A stretch of DNA of 64,000 bases, from positions 241,641 through 305,640 of the forward strand of contig PCTW01000061.1 of the NCBI GenBank assembly GCA_002786715.1, in the 5' to 3' direction. Positions 43,236-52,311 of this stretch are shown piece by piece. Position 1 is the first letter of the stretch; every line of letters begins with the position of its first letter. Origin of the DNA: Bdellovibrio sp. CG22_combo_CG10-13_8_21_14_all_39_27. Lineage in GTDB: Bacteria; Bdellovibrionota; Bacteriovoracia; Bacteriovoracales; Bacteriovoracaceae. Position numbers and translations under genes: made by a program. The notes beneath the pieces were generated by a model. It saw only the letters and a program-made list of their open reading frames with translations. It did not search any database and was not told where the DNA came from.

Positions 43236-44519
43236 ATGTCTAAGCAGGCAGTGCTTGAACTTGATGGTAAAAAATTTGAACTCCCAGTGATCGAAGGAAC
43301 GGAAGGGGAGTTGGCCATCGACATTCGTGAGTTGAGAGCAAAAACAGGCTACATAACTTTAGATAATGGTTACATGAATACTGGTTCATGTGAGTCAAAA
43401 ATTACTTTTCTCGACGGAGAAAATGGCATTTTACGCTATCGTGGCTATCCGATTGAGCAACTCGCAGAGAAGTCGACATTTATGGAAACTTCTTATTTGC
43501 TAACTTTTGGAGAGTTGCCCACAAAGCAACAACTGGAAAATTTTAAAGGTGATATTTCAAGCTACTCTTCAATTCCTCACGGAGTAAAAAAAATTCTTGA
43601 TCAATTCCCGACAACTGCTCACCCAATGGGTGTTGTTGCTTCTGCGACAGCCTCTCTATCAGGTTTTAACCCTGAATTTTTAAATATGCCATTGCCTCCT
43701 GAAACTCGAATTAAAGCGATCGCTCAAGTTATCTCTCAGATTAAAATTATTGCAGCCTATTTTTATCGCAGAACAGTTCACAAAGATTTTATCGAGTCTA
43801 AACCTGAACTTGGTTGGTCTGGAGACTTTCTCAATATGATGTTTGGTGGAGACGGATACAAAGTTGATCCCGAAATTGCAAAAGCACTGGATACCTTACT
43901 TATTCTTCACGCTGATCATGAACAAAACTGTTCAACATCTGCGGTGAGATTAGTTGGTTCAAGTCAGGCCAATATTTTTGCAGTGATTGTTGGTGGTATT
44001 GATGCTCTTTGGGGGCAACTCCACGGAGGAGCAAATCAAGCCGTGCTTGAAATGTTAGAACTCATTAAGAAAGATGGTGGAGATTATAAGAAATTCTTGG
44101 CCAAGGCCAAAGATAAGAACGATCCTTTCAAGTTGATGGGCTTCGGACACAGAGTTTATAAAAACTTTGATCCAAGAGCCACTATCATTAAAAAAGCATG
44201 TGATACGATTTTGGCCAAATTAGGAGTGGTTGACCCACTTCTCGATATAGCTAGGGGCTTAGAAGAGGCAGCTCTTTCTGATGACTACTTTAAAGAGAGA
44301 AATCTCTATCCTAACGTCGATTTTTATTCGGGAATCATTTATCGCGCTCTGGGAATTCCTACAAACATGTTTACGGTTATGTTTGTCTTAGGAAGAATTC
44401 CAGGCTGGCTTTCTCAATGGAAAGAAATGCGCGAAGATCCAGCTCAGAAAATTGCAAGACCTCGTCAAATTTACACAGGTGCCAATGCTCGCGACTATGT
44501 TTCAATTGATAAAAGATAA
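43236..44519 (+). CDS. gltA: citrate synthase
   Basis: 427 residues, the length of type II GltA. Catalytic residues are visible: HADHEQNCST (His near 227), GFGHRVYKNFDPRA (His near 308) and Asp in VDFYSGI near 365. Condenses acetyl-CoA and oxaloacetate. GGAGGTAAC lies before the ATG and a good terminator follows, so it is monocistronic. Confidence 0.96.
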   Translation: MSKQAVLELDGKKFELPVIEGTEGELAIDIRELRAKTGYITLDNGYMNTGSCESKITFLDGENGILRYRGYPIEQLAEKSTFMETSYLLTFGELPTKQQLENFKGDISSYSSIPHGVKKILDQFPTTAHPMGVVASATASLSGFNPEFLNMPLPPETRIKAIAQVISQIKIIAAYFYRRTVHKDFIESKPELGWSGDFLNMMFGGDGYKVDPEIAKALDTLLILHADHEQNCSTSAVRLVGSSQANIFAVIVGGIDALWGQLHGGANQAVLEMLELIKKDGGDYKKFLAKAKDKNDPFKLMGFGHRVYKNFDPRATIIKKACDTILAKLGVVDPLLDIARGLEEAALSDDYFKERNLYPNVDFYSGIIYRALGIPTNMFTVMFVLGRIPGWLSQWKEMREDPAQKIARPRQIYTGANARDYVSIDKR

Positions 44520-44526
44520 TAAGAAT

Positions 44527-44552
44527 GGCCCTCTTTACGAGGGCCTTTTTTT
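44527..44552 (+). terminator. intrinsic terminator of gltA
   Basis: GGCCCTC/GAGGGCC stem and seven T. The T-run ends immediately at the ATG of the next gene (44553), so the terminator occupies the place where that gene's leader would lie. Confidence 0.9.
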
Positions 44553-45602
44553 ATGAATTTTCATCAAGCTTATAAATCCACATTAATTCCAGAAATGACT
44601 GATCATCAAATAGTGAGCGGCTTAAATGATTTGCATAACCTTTACACAACTCAAAGAAAAGATCTAAAAGAAGATCTGTTAACCGAGCAAATGGTATCAA
44701 GCTACAGTTTGTTTTATTTGTTAACAAATATGCCAAAACTTGATTTTGTTTTTCAAAAATTACCTAGCTTTCTACAGCAAAAACTTCTTGAATTGCCTCT
44801 GATGGATATTGGAACTGGCCCTGGTACTTATCTCTGGCCACTTTTTGATTTAGGCAGAAATGGCCAAACTTGTGGAGTTGATCGCTCTCGATTGATGTTA
44901 TCTCAAGCTGAGAAATTGCGAAGCGATCATTACCCAGATCATGAAATCATTTGGAGCCAAAATATACCGAAGACATTTCCGCAAAATGGCATTTTATTGT
45001 TTGGGAATAGCATAAACGAAATCGGGGTATCAAAAGTCATCAATCTTGTGGAGAAGTTTCAACCAGAGATTGTTTTGTGGATTGAACCTGGAACACGAGA
45101 GCTCTCTTTTGATCTTTTAAAGATACGTGATTTTCTAGGAACTCAAAATTTTAAAATTGCTTATCCCTGCGCTACCATTAATGGTCAGTGCCCAATGCTC
45201 AAGAGGGGCGAAGAAGCTTGGTGCCACCAGATCATTAGAATGACACATGAGCCAGAAGTTGAGCGAATCTCACAAATCGCTAAACTTGATAGAAAAAGTA
45301 TGCCCATGAACGCCCATATTTATTTTAGAAAAAATGGAACGGAAAACACCACGCAAGACACAGCGACCATGGTTCGATTTTTAACTGAGACAAAGCATTC
45401 ATTTGAGTGGGAAGTTTGCTTGGAAAAAGATCAAACAAATCAACTTTTAGTATTCGAAATTCCAAAACGTGATTTATCCAAGTCCCAGCTTAAAAATCTC
45501 CAAAAAGAATCAGTTGGGATAAAGTTTTCTTATCAATCGAGTAAGATTTTGTCTGAGCATAAATGGCGCATCAAGCTTATAGATTATCCCCATTCATCTT
45601 GA
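44553..45602 (+). CDS. Rsm22-like SAM methyltransferase
   Basis: 349 residues. Residues ~85-200 are a Rossmann methyltransferase (MDIGTGPGTYLWPLF, then CGVDRSRLML). The pattern FGNSINEIG, VLWIEPGTRELSFDLLKIRD, then PCATINGQCPM and EEAWCHQII is that of the Rsm22 family, whose Cys residues bind an iron-sulfur cluster. Linked to small ribosomal subunit assembly in mitochondria. The ATG directly follows the gltA terminator without a clear Shine-Dalgarno, so the start could be later, for example Met at 44595. Confidence 0.8.
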   Translation: MNFHQAYKSTLIPEMTDHQIVSGLNDLHNLYTTQRKDLKEDLLTEQMVSSYSLFYLLTNMPKLDFVFQKLPSFLQQKLLELPLMDIGTGPGTYLWPLFDLGRNGQTCGVDRSRLMLSQAEKLRSDHYPDHEIIWSQNIPKTFPQNGILLFGNSINEIGVSKVINLVEKFQPEIVLWIEPGTRELSFDLLKIRDFLGTQNFKIAYPCATINGQCPMLKRGEEAWCHQIIRMTHEPEVERISQIAKLDRKSMPMNAHIYFRKNGTENTTQDTATMVRFLTETKHSFEWEVCLEKDQTNQLLVFEIPKRDLSKSQLKNLQKESVGIKFSYQSSKILSEHKWRIKLIDYPHSS

Positions 45603-45618
45603 ATTACGTTATAATTTA

Positions 45619-46875
45619 TTGATGAATTTAAATGAATCCCACAATGATTATTCTCGAAAAAGTAGAAATATTGCCATTTTTACACTTCTTACTATTGCGA
45701 CCTCTTTTTTATGGGGTCTTTATTTTGAATATAATTTTTTAAATCAACAAACTTCTAATATATTGTTTGGGCTTACTTTGAGCTCTCTTTCTCTTTGGAT
45801 ATTTGGAAAGAAGTTCGGACTCAACTTGTTCATTATTCATCTCAATATTTTTTTAGTTTTTTTTGCAATCGCTTTTATTTCTTTAGAACTTGGAGGAGGT
45901 GTAAATATAGCCACTTCTTTCTTAGTCGTTATCCCCATTATTTGTCTTCTCATTTTAAATTTAAAAGAATTGTTCATTTGGATTGCTATTTCTTTTATTG
46001 CTTCAATATTACTCACTTTCTTAGATTGGCATTCATATCAGAGAATTTGGTTAGAACAAAATTGGTACGAAGTTTACTTCTTGGCCATTCTTTCTATTTT
46101 TTTAATCTACTTGATAGTCATGAATTCAAACTATAATCAACGATTATTGACGATTCAAGAAATTGAAGAACAAAAGGCTAATGCCTCAAGAAATACAAAT
46201 CTCGCGGCAATTGGAAGAATTGCTGGAGGATTTGCGCAAGAAATAAAAAGTCCAATAACGATAATCAATGGAAATGTTTCTAATATTAAAAAGAAGTTAA
46301 ATGAGGAAGATGCAGACTATGGAAATAAGTATAAATCCTTGGAGACGGTATTAAAAACGACGGATAGGATTTTGACTATCACGCAGTCTTTGGAACAACT
46401 ATCAATCGGAGATGTCGAAACTGATCTGTCAGTAATGAGAGTCGATCAAGTGATGAAAATGATAGAGTCAGATACTCAAACGTTAAGAAGTGAAAATATA
46501 AAATTTATTTTTTCTAATTTAGATATTGAGGACAGTTCTTTCTATTTGAATGAAACAACTTTCTTTCAAATCATTTTAAACTTAATTTCTAATGCAAAAG
46601 ATGCGATCGGTGCCAATTCGGATTCCTGGATTAAAATAGAATGTTCTGTTCAAAAAAAAATTGTCTCTTTCTCTGTTACTGACTCAGGAAAAGGAATCGA
46701 CTCTCAATCACTGGGGAAGATCTTTTCGCCATTTTATACAACAAAGGAATTGGGCAAAGGAACGGGGCTCGGATTATCTCTTTCTCTTAGCTTCGCAAAA
46801 AAAATGAAGGGCCAATTAATCTATAATCAAAAAAGTTTAAATACCCAATTTCAACTTATTTTGAGACGAGCGTAG
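45619..46875 (+). CDS. membrane histidine kinase-like protein lacking the phospho-accepting His
   Basis: 418 residues. Six hydrophobic spans fill residues ~18-170. The HisKA helix reads AAIGRIAGGFAQEIKSPITI: codon 207 (CAA, 46237-46239) encodes Gln where His is required. The ATPase part looks intact: N-box NLISNAKDAIG, G1 VTDSGKGIDS, G2 GKGTGLGLSLS. So it can probably bind ATP but cannot be phosphorylated on the usual residue. The next gene, two bases later, is a paralog with the His present; the two may form a heterodimer, or this one acts as a pseudokinase. Input signal unknown. Confidence 0.85.
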   Translation: MMNLNESHNDYSRKSRNIAIFTLLTIATSFLWGLYFEYNFLNQQTSNILFGLTLSSLSLWIFGKKFGLNLFIIHLNIFLVFFAIAFISLELGGGVNIATSFLVVIPIICLLILNLKELFIWIAISFIASILLTFLDWHSYQRIWLEQNWYEVYFLAILSIFLIYLIVMNSNYNQRLLTIQEIEEQKANASRNTNLAAIGRIAGGFAQEIKSPITIINGNVSNIKKKLNEEDADYGNKYKSLETVLKTTDRILTITQSLEQLSIGDVETDLSVMRVDQVMKMIESDTQTLRSENIKFIFSNLDIEDSSFYLNETTFFQIILNLISNAKDAIGANSDSWIKIECSVQKKIVSFSVTDSGKGIDSQSLGKIFSPFYTTKELGKGTGLGLSLSLSFAKKMKGQLIYNQKSLNTQFQLILRRA

Positions 46876-46877
46876 CG

Positions 46878-48140
46878 ATGCTAGATTCTAACAATGTAAA
46901 TATTGAGCGATCGAAAATATTACCCTTTATTGCTTTAATTTCTGCTGTCGCTTTTTTCACTTGGACTTTTAACTATTATTACTTTTTTCAAGCATATATT
47001 GCAGGACAAATATGCTTTATATCTGGAGTGTTGAGCCTAATAAGCTTCGTTTGGACATACAAATGGCCATCATTATTTGCAACTCATATTTTTACTCTGA
47101 ATATTTGGTTAAACCTCGTTATTAGTGGCTTTTATGGGGGAGGATTTAGTTCTTCGGCCATGCAACACTTGGTTTTATTTCCACTCGGTGCGTTTATTAT
47201 TTTTAATAGGAGACAAGCTTTTGTGTGGAGTTTTCTGGCTTTGATAGGTCTACTTTATTTTAGTGGTCTTTCTTATTTTAATATTCCGCTCCCGCATAAT
47301 CTCACCCATTCGCAATGGAATTTAATGTATCGGATTACTTTCTTTTCAATTTTTTCGGTAACAGGAATAGTTATTTTTATTTTGAAAAAAACTGAAGAAA
47401 AGCATGATGATATCTACTTCGATGCTCTCCGAATTAATATTGATCTCGAAAAGAAAAATCAATTAGGGCAAATGGCAGGACAAATTGCCCATGAAATTAA
47501 TAATCCATTGGCGATTATTAAGGGACATATTTCAAATTTAAAACGTAAGTTTATGAATGTCGAGTCAGAGGGAAGTGAGTTTGATCGCTACATTGTTCCA
47601 GTCGAAAGAAATATTGATAGGATCGAAAAAGTTGTGCGTTCTTTGAAATATATGTCTAGGGATTCTTCAAATGATCCTATCGCTAAAGTCAAAGTAGATG
47701 AAATTTTAGAAGAGGCACTGATTCTTTGTAGTGAGAAATTTAGACTTGAAAATATTAAGTTAGAACTTGAAGATAATGACGATATCAGATCGCTTCAAAT
47801 TGAAACAAGAAGAGTTTTAATCTCACAAGTTCTTTTGGCTTTGCTCGATAATAGTTTTGATGAAGTCGTAAATCTTGAAAACAGAGTGATCACAATAAAA
47901 TTAATTAAAGATAACAAGCTAATAAAAATACAAGTCGTCGATAGTGGGCTTGGAATTGATTTGAAAAGTAAGGATGAAGTCTTTAATGCTTTTTATTCTA
48001 CAAAATCTAAAGATATTCACATCGGTCTGGGACTGGCACAGGCAAAAGACTTGATCTTGAAATCAAATGGCAACTTAAAATTTATCGGAAACAATCCAAC
48101 AACATTCGAAATTGCCATTCCATTAAATAACGAAATTTAA
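46878..48140 (+). CDS. membrane sensor histidine kinase
   Basis: 420 residues, paralogous to the preceding gene: six N-terminal spans (~18-175), H-box GQMAGQIAHEINNPLAIIKG with His205, N-box LLALLDNSFDEV, G1 VVDSGLGIDL and G2 HIGLGLAQAKD. No response regulator adjoins; the HD-GYP protein at 49169 has a receiver but lacks its Asp. One base separates its stop from the stop of the convergent rpmE gene. Confidence 0.9.
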   Translation: MLDSNNVNIERSKILPFIALISAVAFFTWTFNYYYFFQAYIAGQICFISGVLSLISFVWTYKWPSLFATHIFTLNIWLNLVISGFYGGGFSSSAMQHLVLFPLGAFIIFNRRQAFVWSFLALIGLLYFSGLSYFNIPLPHNLTHSQWNLMYRITFFSIFSVTGIVIFILKKTEEKHDDIYFDALRINIDLEKKNQLGQMAGQIAHEINNPLAIIKGHISNLKRKFMNVESEGSEFDRYIVPVERNIDRIEKVVRSLKYMSRDSSNDPIAKVKVDEILEEALILCSEKFRLENIKLELEDNDDIRSLQIETRRVLISQVLLALLDNSFDEVVNLENRVITIKLIKDNKLIKIQVVDSGLGIDLKSKDEVFNAFYSTKSKDIHIGLGLAQAKDLILKSNGNLKFIGNNPTTFEIAIPLNNEI

Positions 48141-48141
48141 A

Positions 48142-48357
48142 TTATTTTTTACCAGCGTATGCGCCACCAAATTTCTTACGGAATTTTTCAATTCTTCCTT
48201 CCGTATCAAGAACTTTTTGCTTACCTGTGTAGAATGGGTGGCAAGCGGCACAAATATCGATCTTTGAAATTTCGATTGTTGAGCGAGTGTCATAAACAGC
48301 TCCGCAAACGCATTCAACTTTTACTTCATTATACTTTGGGTGGATATCAGCTTTCAT
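48142..48357 (-). CDS. rpmE: 50S ribosomal protein L31, zinc-binding form
   Basis: 71 residues: [20 protein letters not shown], then [13 protein letters not shown]. The four Cys (CxC and CxxC) make this the zinc-binding form. Binds at the central protuberance of the large subunit. Convergent with the kinase gene. Confidence 0.95.
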   Translation of the reverse strand: MKADIHPKYNEVKVECVCGAVYDTRSTIEISKIDICAACHPFYTGKQKVLDTEGRIEKFRKKFGGAYAGKK

Positions 48358-48456
48358 AAGGACCTCTTCAAAGGTTATTGCTCTAATACAATAACAGGTT
48401 AATCAATTCGGGAGGTTATAAATGCCAAATAACGATGATTTCGTCAAGGGCTGAGT

Positions 48457-48741
48457 TTAGTGGGCTTCACAGCTTCCACAGCCAGAAGCTGTTTTGTTTT
48501 CAGGATCAATAAAAGTCCAATGGCTGTATTTTTGATTTAAAGAAGTCATGGCATCTTCTAAGTCACTGAAAGTTTGTTGAAAGTACTCTTCGTCTCGGTC
48601 AAAATTGGTCAAGCTTACAAAGTAGAGTTCTTTAAATCCATTATCATTGCTTGCGGGCTCGGCTCCAAAGCTAATAAAAGCTATTTTGGCTTGTTGGTCA
48701 TTTCGGTAAAAACACGAATCCCAATTGTTTTGATTAATCAC
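48457..48741 (-). CDS. small protein with C-terminal CGSC motif
   Basis: 94 residues, soluble, no signal peptide. Central part acidic (NFDRDEEYFQQTFSDLEDAM); the C-terminus ends SGCGSCEAH, a compact thiol or metal site after a Pro/Asn/Lys-rich linker. Not recognised. Divergent from rpmG. Confidence 0.6.
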   Translation of the reverse strand: MINQNNWDSCFYRNDQQAKIAFISFGAEPASNDNGFKELYFVSLTNFDRDEEYFQQTFSDLEDAMTSLNQKYSHWTFIDPENKTASGCGSCEAH

Positions 48742-48844
48742 GACTTGGCCCTCATTTTGAACTTAACCTACCAATTTACGCTTTACAGGACAAGCCGGTA
48801 AGTGTAAAAAACCAGCCTGAACTATTTTAACGTTGGAGGCCGTT

Positions 48845-49021
48845 GTGGCAAAAGGTGTAAATGTAATTGTAACTTTGGAGTGTACTGAAGCTCGTAAAGA
48901 GGGAAAATCTCCTTCTCGTTACACAACAAAGAAGAACAAGAAAACAACTCCAGATCGTCTTGAAAAAATGAAGTACAATCCTTCAATGAGAAAGCATACA
49001 CTTCACAAAGAAATCAAATAG
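48845..49021 (+). CDS. rpmG: 50S ribosomal protein L33, zinc-free form
   Basis: 58 residues from GTG 48845 (GGAGGCCGTT upstream). L33 consensus [46 protein letters not shown]. Only one Cys remains, so the four-Cys zinc ribbon is lost, as in other C-minus L33 proteins. Confidence 0.93.
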   Translation: MAKGVNVIVTLECTEARKEGKSPSRYTTKKNKKTTPDRLEKMKYNPSMRKHTLHKEIK

Positions 49022-49049
49022 TTAGCTTTTAAAGCGTTTTCAATACAAG

Positions 49050-49077
49050 AAGGGAAGTCATCGGCTTCCCTTTTTTT
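49050..49077 (+). terminator. intrinsic terminator of rpmG
   Basis: AAGGGAAG/CTTCCCTT stem followed by a T-run, 28 bases after the rpmG stop. Confidence 0.85.
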
Positions 49078-49168
49078 ATGTTATTTCAATAACTTACCAA
49101 ATATTTCCTTTCAAGTTTGACCAAAGAAATTCCGAAAAAGAAGTGTGAAAAACTAACGAGGACTTTTT

Positions 49169-50626
49169 TTGGCCTTAAAATTATTACTCATTGATCCCAG
49201 TGAAGACTGGCTATTCAATACCAAGCAAGAGCTTGAGAAAGAATTGTATTCCGTTGATGTCGTCAGCAATGGAAAAGAAGCGCAACTTGCGCTTTATAAT
49301 AATAAATATTTTGCCGTGGTTTTAAACGTTGAAACAAAAAATCACTCTGGTCTTCAAGTTTTGAAATTCATCAAAACAAATTATACCAGCCAACGCGTAG
49401 TCATGATTATTGAAAAGCTTGCGGAAGATCCAGGAGATGAAGAGGCGATAACTCCTGATCGTTTAGTAAAGCTAGGAGCGACTGAAGTACTTGTTAAACC
49501 TTTTGAGCTATCAGCACTTTTTACGACACTTGAAGGACATCAAAGTTTAGGTGATATGGTTGCCAATCTTCCTCGCAATAAGAGCGACTCGAAAGAAGAA
49601 GAAGTCGATTTGAAAGACGAGAAATTTACCTCTGTCAAAATCGATGAGTTCTATTCAACTCAACCCGTTCTTTTTGATGTTTTTATTAAGCTCAAGAGTG
49701 ATCGCTACATAAAAATTCTCCATGCAGGAGATAGTTTTTCCCCAGAGAGACTTGATAAATACAAGACAGAAAAAAAAGTGGAAATGCTCTTCTTTCAAAA
49801 GAAAGATCTAAGTAAGTTTATCAAATTTAATAATTATCTCGCAGGGAAAATGATTGAAAATAACAAAGTTCAGTCGCTTACCAAAGTGAAGATGATTAAA
49901 AATGTTGCCGAAAAATTTATGGAACAATCATTCTCAGAAGGTTTGAAACCACAGATCATTGATCAAGGTAAGGATATTTGTGAGAACATCTTTAAGTTGG
50001 TTGAAAAACAAAAAGATTTACACAAAGTCCTGAGAAGTTTTCAAGAATTTGATACCAGTGCTTACAGTCATGCTTTTATAGTCACTCTTTTTACGACATC
50101 GATTATAAAGCAATTTGAATGGCAGTCGAAAGTGACTATTGAAACGTCTGCCTTTGCCTGCTTGTTTCATGATATTGGAAAGATGAAGTTGCCTGCTGGG
50201 ATTTTGAATAAGAGACCTGAAGACATGAGCGATGACGAAAAAATAGAGTACTTCAAACATCCTGAGTATGGTGTCCAGATGATTGAAGGCAATAATATGA
50301 TCAATAATTCTATTAAGCAGATCATTCTTCAGCATCACGAAAATTACGATGGCACTGGTTTTCCTGAGAGCAAAAGAGGAAGCAAGATTTTAACTTTGGC
50401 CAATATTGTTCATTTGGCAGATGAATTTGCTCATATCATTGTAGATAAAGAAATGAAGCCTCTGGATGCTTTAAAGCACCTTCTAAGCCAAAGAGAAAAG
50501 CTCATCTGGTTTAATAGTGCGATCGTAGAAAACCTCATTAAAGTTTTCACAGACCCTGATAAAATCAAGAAAGATTTTATTCTTCCTTCAAATTCTAATA
50601 TTATTCCTAGTAAAAAAGCTTCTTGA
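49169..50626 (+). CDS. HD-GYP protein with degenerate receiver domain
   Basis: 485 residues with a TTG start at 49169 (GAGGAC upstream). Residues 1-125 fold like a response-regulator receiver, but the phospho-accepting Asp is Asn53 (VVLNVETKNHSG), and the acidic pair is reduced to LLLIDPS; the Lys in LVKPFE is kept. A middle PilZ/linker-like region follows. The HD-GYP domain has HDIGKMKLP (H334/D335), HPEYG and HHENYDGTGFP (from ~389), where the GYP is GFP. HD-GYP enzymes degrade cyclic di-GMP. The receiver is probably not phosphorylated. Confidence 0.88.
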   Translation: MALKLLLIDPSEDWLFNTKQELEKELYSVDVVSNGKEAQLALYNNKYFAVVLNVETKNHSGLQVLKFIKTNYTSQRVVMIIEKLAEDPGDEEAITPDRLVKLGATEVLVKPFELSALFTTLEGHQSLGDMVANLPRNKSDSKEEEVDLKDEKFTSVKIDEFYSTQPVLFDVFIKLKSDRYIKILHAGDSFSPERLDKYKTEKKVEMLFFQKKDLSKFIKFNNYLAGKMIENNKVQSLTKVKMIKNVAEKFMEQSFSEGLKPQIIDQGKDICENIFKLVEKQKDLHKVLRSFQEFDTSAYSHAFIVTLFTTSIIKQFEWQSKVTIETSAFACLFHDIGKMKLPAGILNKRPEDMSDDEKIEYFKHPEYGVQMIEGNNMINNSIKQIILQHHENYDGTGFPESKRGSKILTLANIVHLADEFAHIIVDKEMKPLDALKHLLSQREKLIWFNSAIVENLIKVFTDPDKIKKDFILPSNSNIIPSKKAS

Positions 50627-51644
50627 AAGGCAGCTTTTTCAATTTAGATTCATTGTTTTTTGTGAAGAAGCTTAATACTTCTTTGGAAAGAATATAGGGA
50701 AATCTTCTTTCCGGTGAACTCACAATTATGTTTTGATACTTTTCAATTTTAAGATCTGATATCGCCGGCAATAAATTACTAAAGTGGTAGGTAAAAGATT
50801 CACCTTCTTTTCCTTTTAGTTGAATGACATATTGGTCTGTCGCCATGGATTTCGTGAGTAAGTCTTTCGCGCCCTCTGGCATCCTGTCGATGATAATTTG
50901 GCTTCTCATCATCAACATTTCTTCAATGAAAGTTTCTACTTTATCATTTTCCATTGGAGTATCACTTCGTCCAAACCAGTTATCGTCCTTCTTGGATAAT
51001 TGAAGAAGAGTTGAATTGTTGGAGCTTGAAATTTTAATACTACTGATTTGAGTTTTATTAAGATGAAATATGCGCGATTCAACAAAAGATGTAAGATCTA
51101 GTTTTTCGAGAGCATTTTCCAAAGCATTAATATGGTAAATAATCGAAGGTTGGTTACTAATTGAAACGTAAGTTGAAGAATCAACAGGATTAATAAGACC
51201 GAGGTCAAGTGAAACAGTCTCTCCCGTTTTCTCATAAAATTGGATAGACATTAAAGGGTAATCTAAAGAGAAGTTGTTAATATTGATTTTGTCTCGTTCA
51301 TAAATTTTTCTGATACTAATTTTTTTTATAACTTGAAAAATAAGCTCTAACGAATCATGATTGGCCGGGAAGGATCGGGGAGAGACGATATGCCATTCCT
51401 CTCTTCCATTATCATTTTGCAGTTCAAACTTAAAAGTCCCTAGGCGATTTTTAAAGTCGACTTTGACCACTTGCGACAAGGTTTCTTCTGGAATCAGAAT
51501 GCTATACTTACTTAAATCGTAGATATTTTCTTTTGGAGCTTGGAAAAATTCAGAGAGGGCCAGCGCGAGGACCAAAATTGTCAAAAATGAGCCTAAGGCG
51601 ACTTGTGACAAGAGACGGGCATTTATATCTAATTTTAGAAACAT
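50607..51644 (-). CDS. DUF4340 membrane-anchored protein
   Basis: 345 residues. One N-terminal membrane anchor (LLSQVALGSFLTILVLALAL), then a long beta-rich periplasmic part with KYSILIPEE, EEWHIVSPRSFPANHDSLEL and FGRSDTPMENDKVETFIEEM, a repeated DUF4340-type layout. In other bacteria these often follow Gld-type ABC genes for gliding or export; none are next to it here. Convergent overlap of 20 bases with the HD-GYP gene. Confidence 0.75.
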   Translation of the reverse strand: MFLKLDINARLLSQVALGSFLTILVLALALSEFFQAPKENIYDLSKYSILIPEETLSQVVKVDFKNRLGTFKFELQNDNGREEWHIVSPRSFPANHDSLELIFQVIKKISIRKIYERDKININNFSLDYPLMSIQFYEKTGETVSLDLGLINPVDSSTYVSISNQPSIIYHINALENALEKLDLTSFVESRIFHLNKTQISSIKISSSNNSTLLQLSKKDDNWFGRSDTPMENDKVETFIEEMLMMRSQIIIDRMPEGAKDLLTKSMATDQYVIQLKGKEGESFTYHFSNLLPAISDLKIEKYQNIIVSSPERRFPYILSKEVLSFFTKNNESKLKKLPFKKLFY

Positions 51645-51712
51645 GGCCTTATTCTAACTTGCCTAAAGCCCTTCGACTAGTGATGATTAATTGTTGAGTT
51701 GAGGAGAATTTA

Positions 51713-52309
51713 ATGAAGATAATTGAACTTTTTCAAACTGGCGGATTTATCATGTATCCGCTGCTCTTGTGCTCACTTTTGGTTTGGGCCGTCGCCTTTG
51801 AAAAATGGAGATTTTTCAAACTCTTTACAGAACAATACCAGGGGATAGGTCAGAAGATCTTAGATCTCATTCAAGATGGAAAATTTAACGAAGCTAAGGG
51901 ACTCTGTCATGGCGTACATCCTCTCGTTGCTCGACCGTTTCAGCTAGCGCTTAATTCTCGTGAAAAACACAAGAATCAAGATTCTGCTTTGGATCGACGC
52001 CTGCTTGAGACTCAATTGGGTTTAAAACGTTTACTGTGGATCTTGGGAACGATTGGAACTTCAGCTCCTTTTATCGGGCTTTTTGGAACTGTTGTCGGAA
52101 TTATTAGATCTTTTGAATCTATTGCTCAAACAGGAAAGAGTGGGTTTGCCGTGGTTGCTGCAGGCATTGCAGAGGCCTTGATTGCTACCGCTTCAGGAAT
52201 CATCGTCGCCGTTATGGCAGTTGTTCTCTACAATTATTTTCAGACGAGACTCTCGCATATGTTTCAAGAATATCGCATCAAGGTTCTCGATATTTTGGAT
52301 GAGCTTTAA
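51713..52309 (+). CDS. exbB: MotA/TolQ/ExbB proton channel protein
   Basis: 198 residues, about three membrane spans. MYPLLLCSLLVWAVAFEKW at the start; GTIGTSAPFIGLFGTVVGI and AGIAEALIATASGIIVAVMA are the channel helices of the family. Forms a proton-driven complex with ExbD/TolR. GAGGAGAATTTA precedes the ATG. ExbB versus TolQ cannot be decided from sequence alone; no TonB, TolA or Pal gene adjoins. Confidence 0.88.
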   Translation: MKIIELFQTGGFIMYPLLLCSLLVWAVAFEKWRFFKLFTEQYQGIGQKILDLIQDGKFNEAKGLCHGVHPLVARPFQLALNSREKHKNQDSALDRRLLETQLGLKRLLWILGTIGTSAPFIGLFGTVVGIIRSFESIAQTGKSGFAVVAAGIAEALIATASGIIVAVMAVVLYNYFQTRLSHMFQEYRIKVLDILDEL

Positions 52310-52311
52310 TA

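Noticed and set aside
43236-45602. gltA and the Rsm22-like gene as an operon
   Set aside because: A strong terminator fills the 33-base gap, so read-through is unlikely to be the main expression route.
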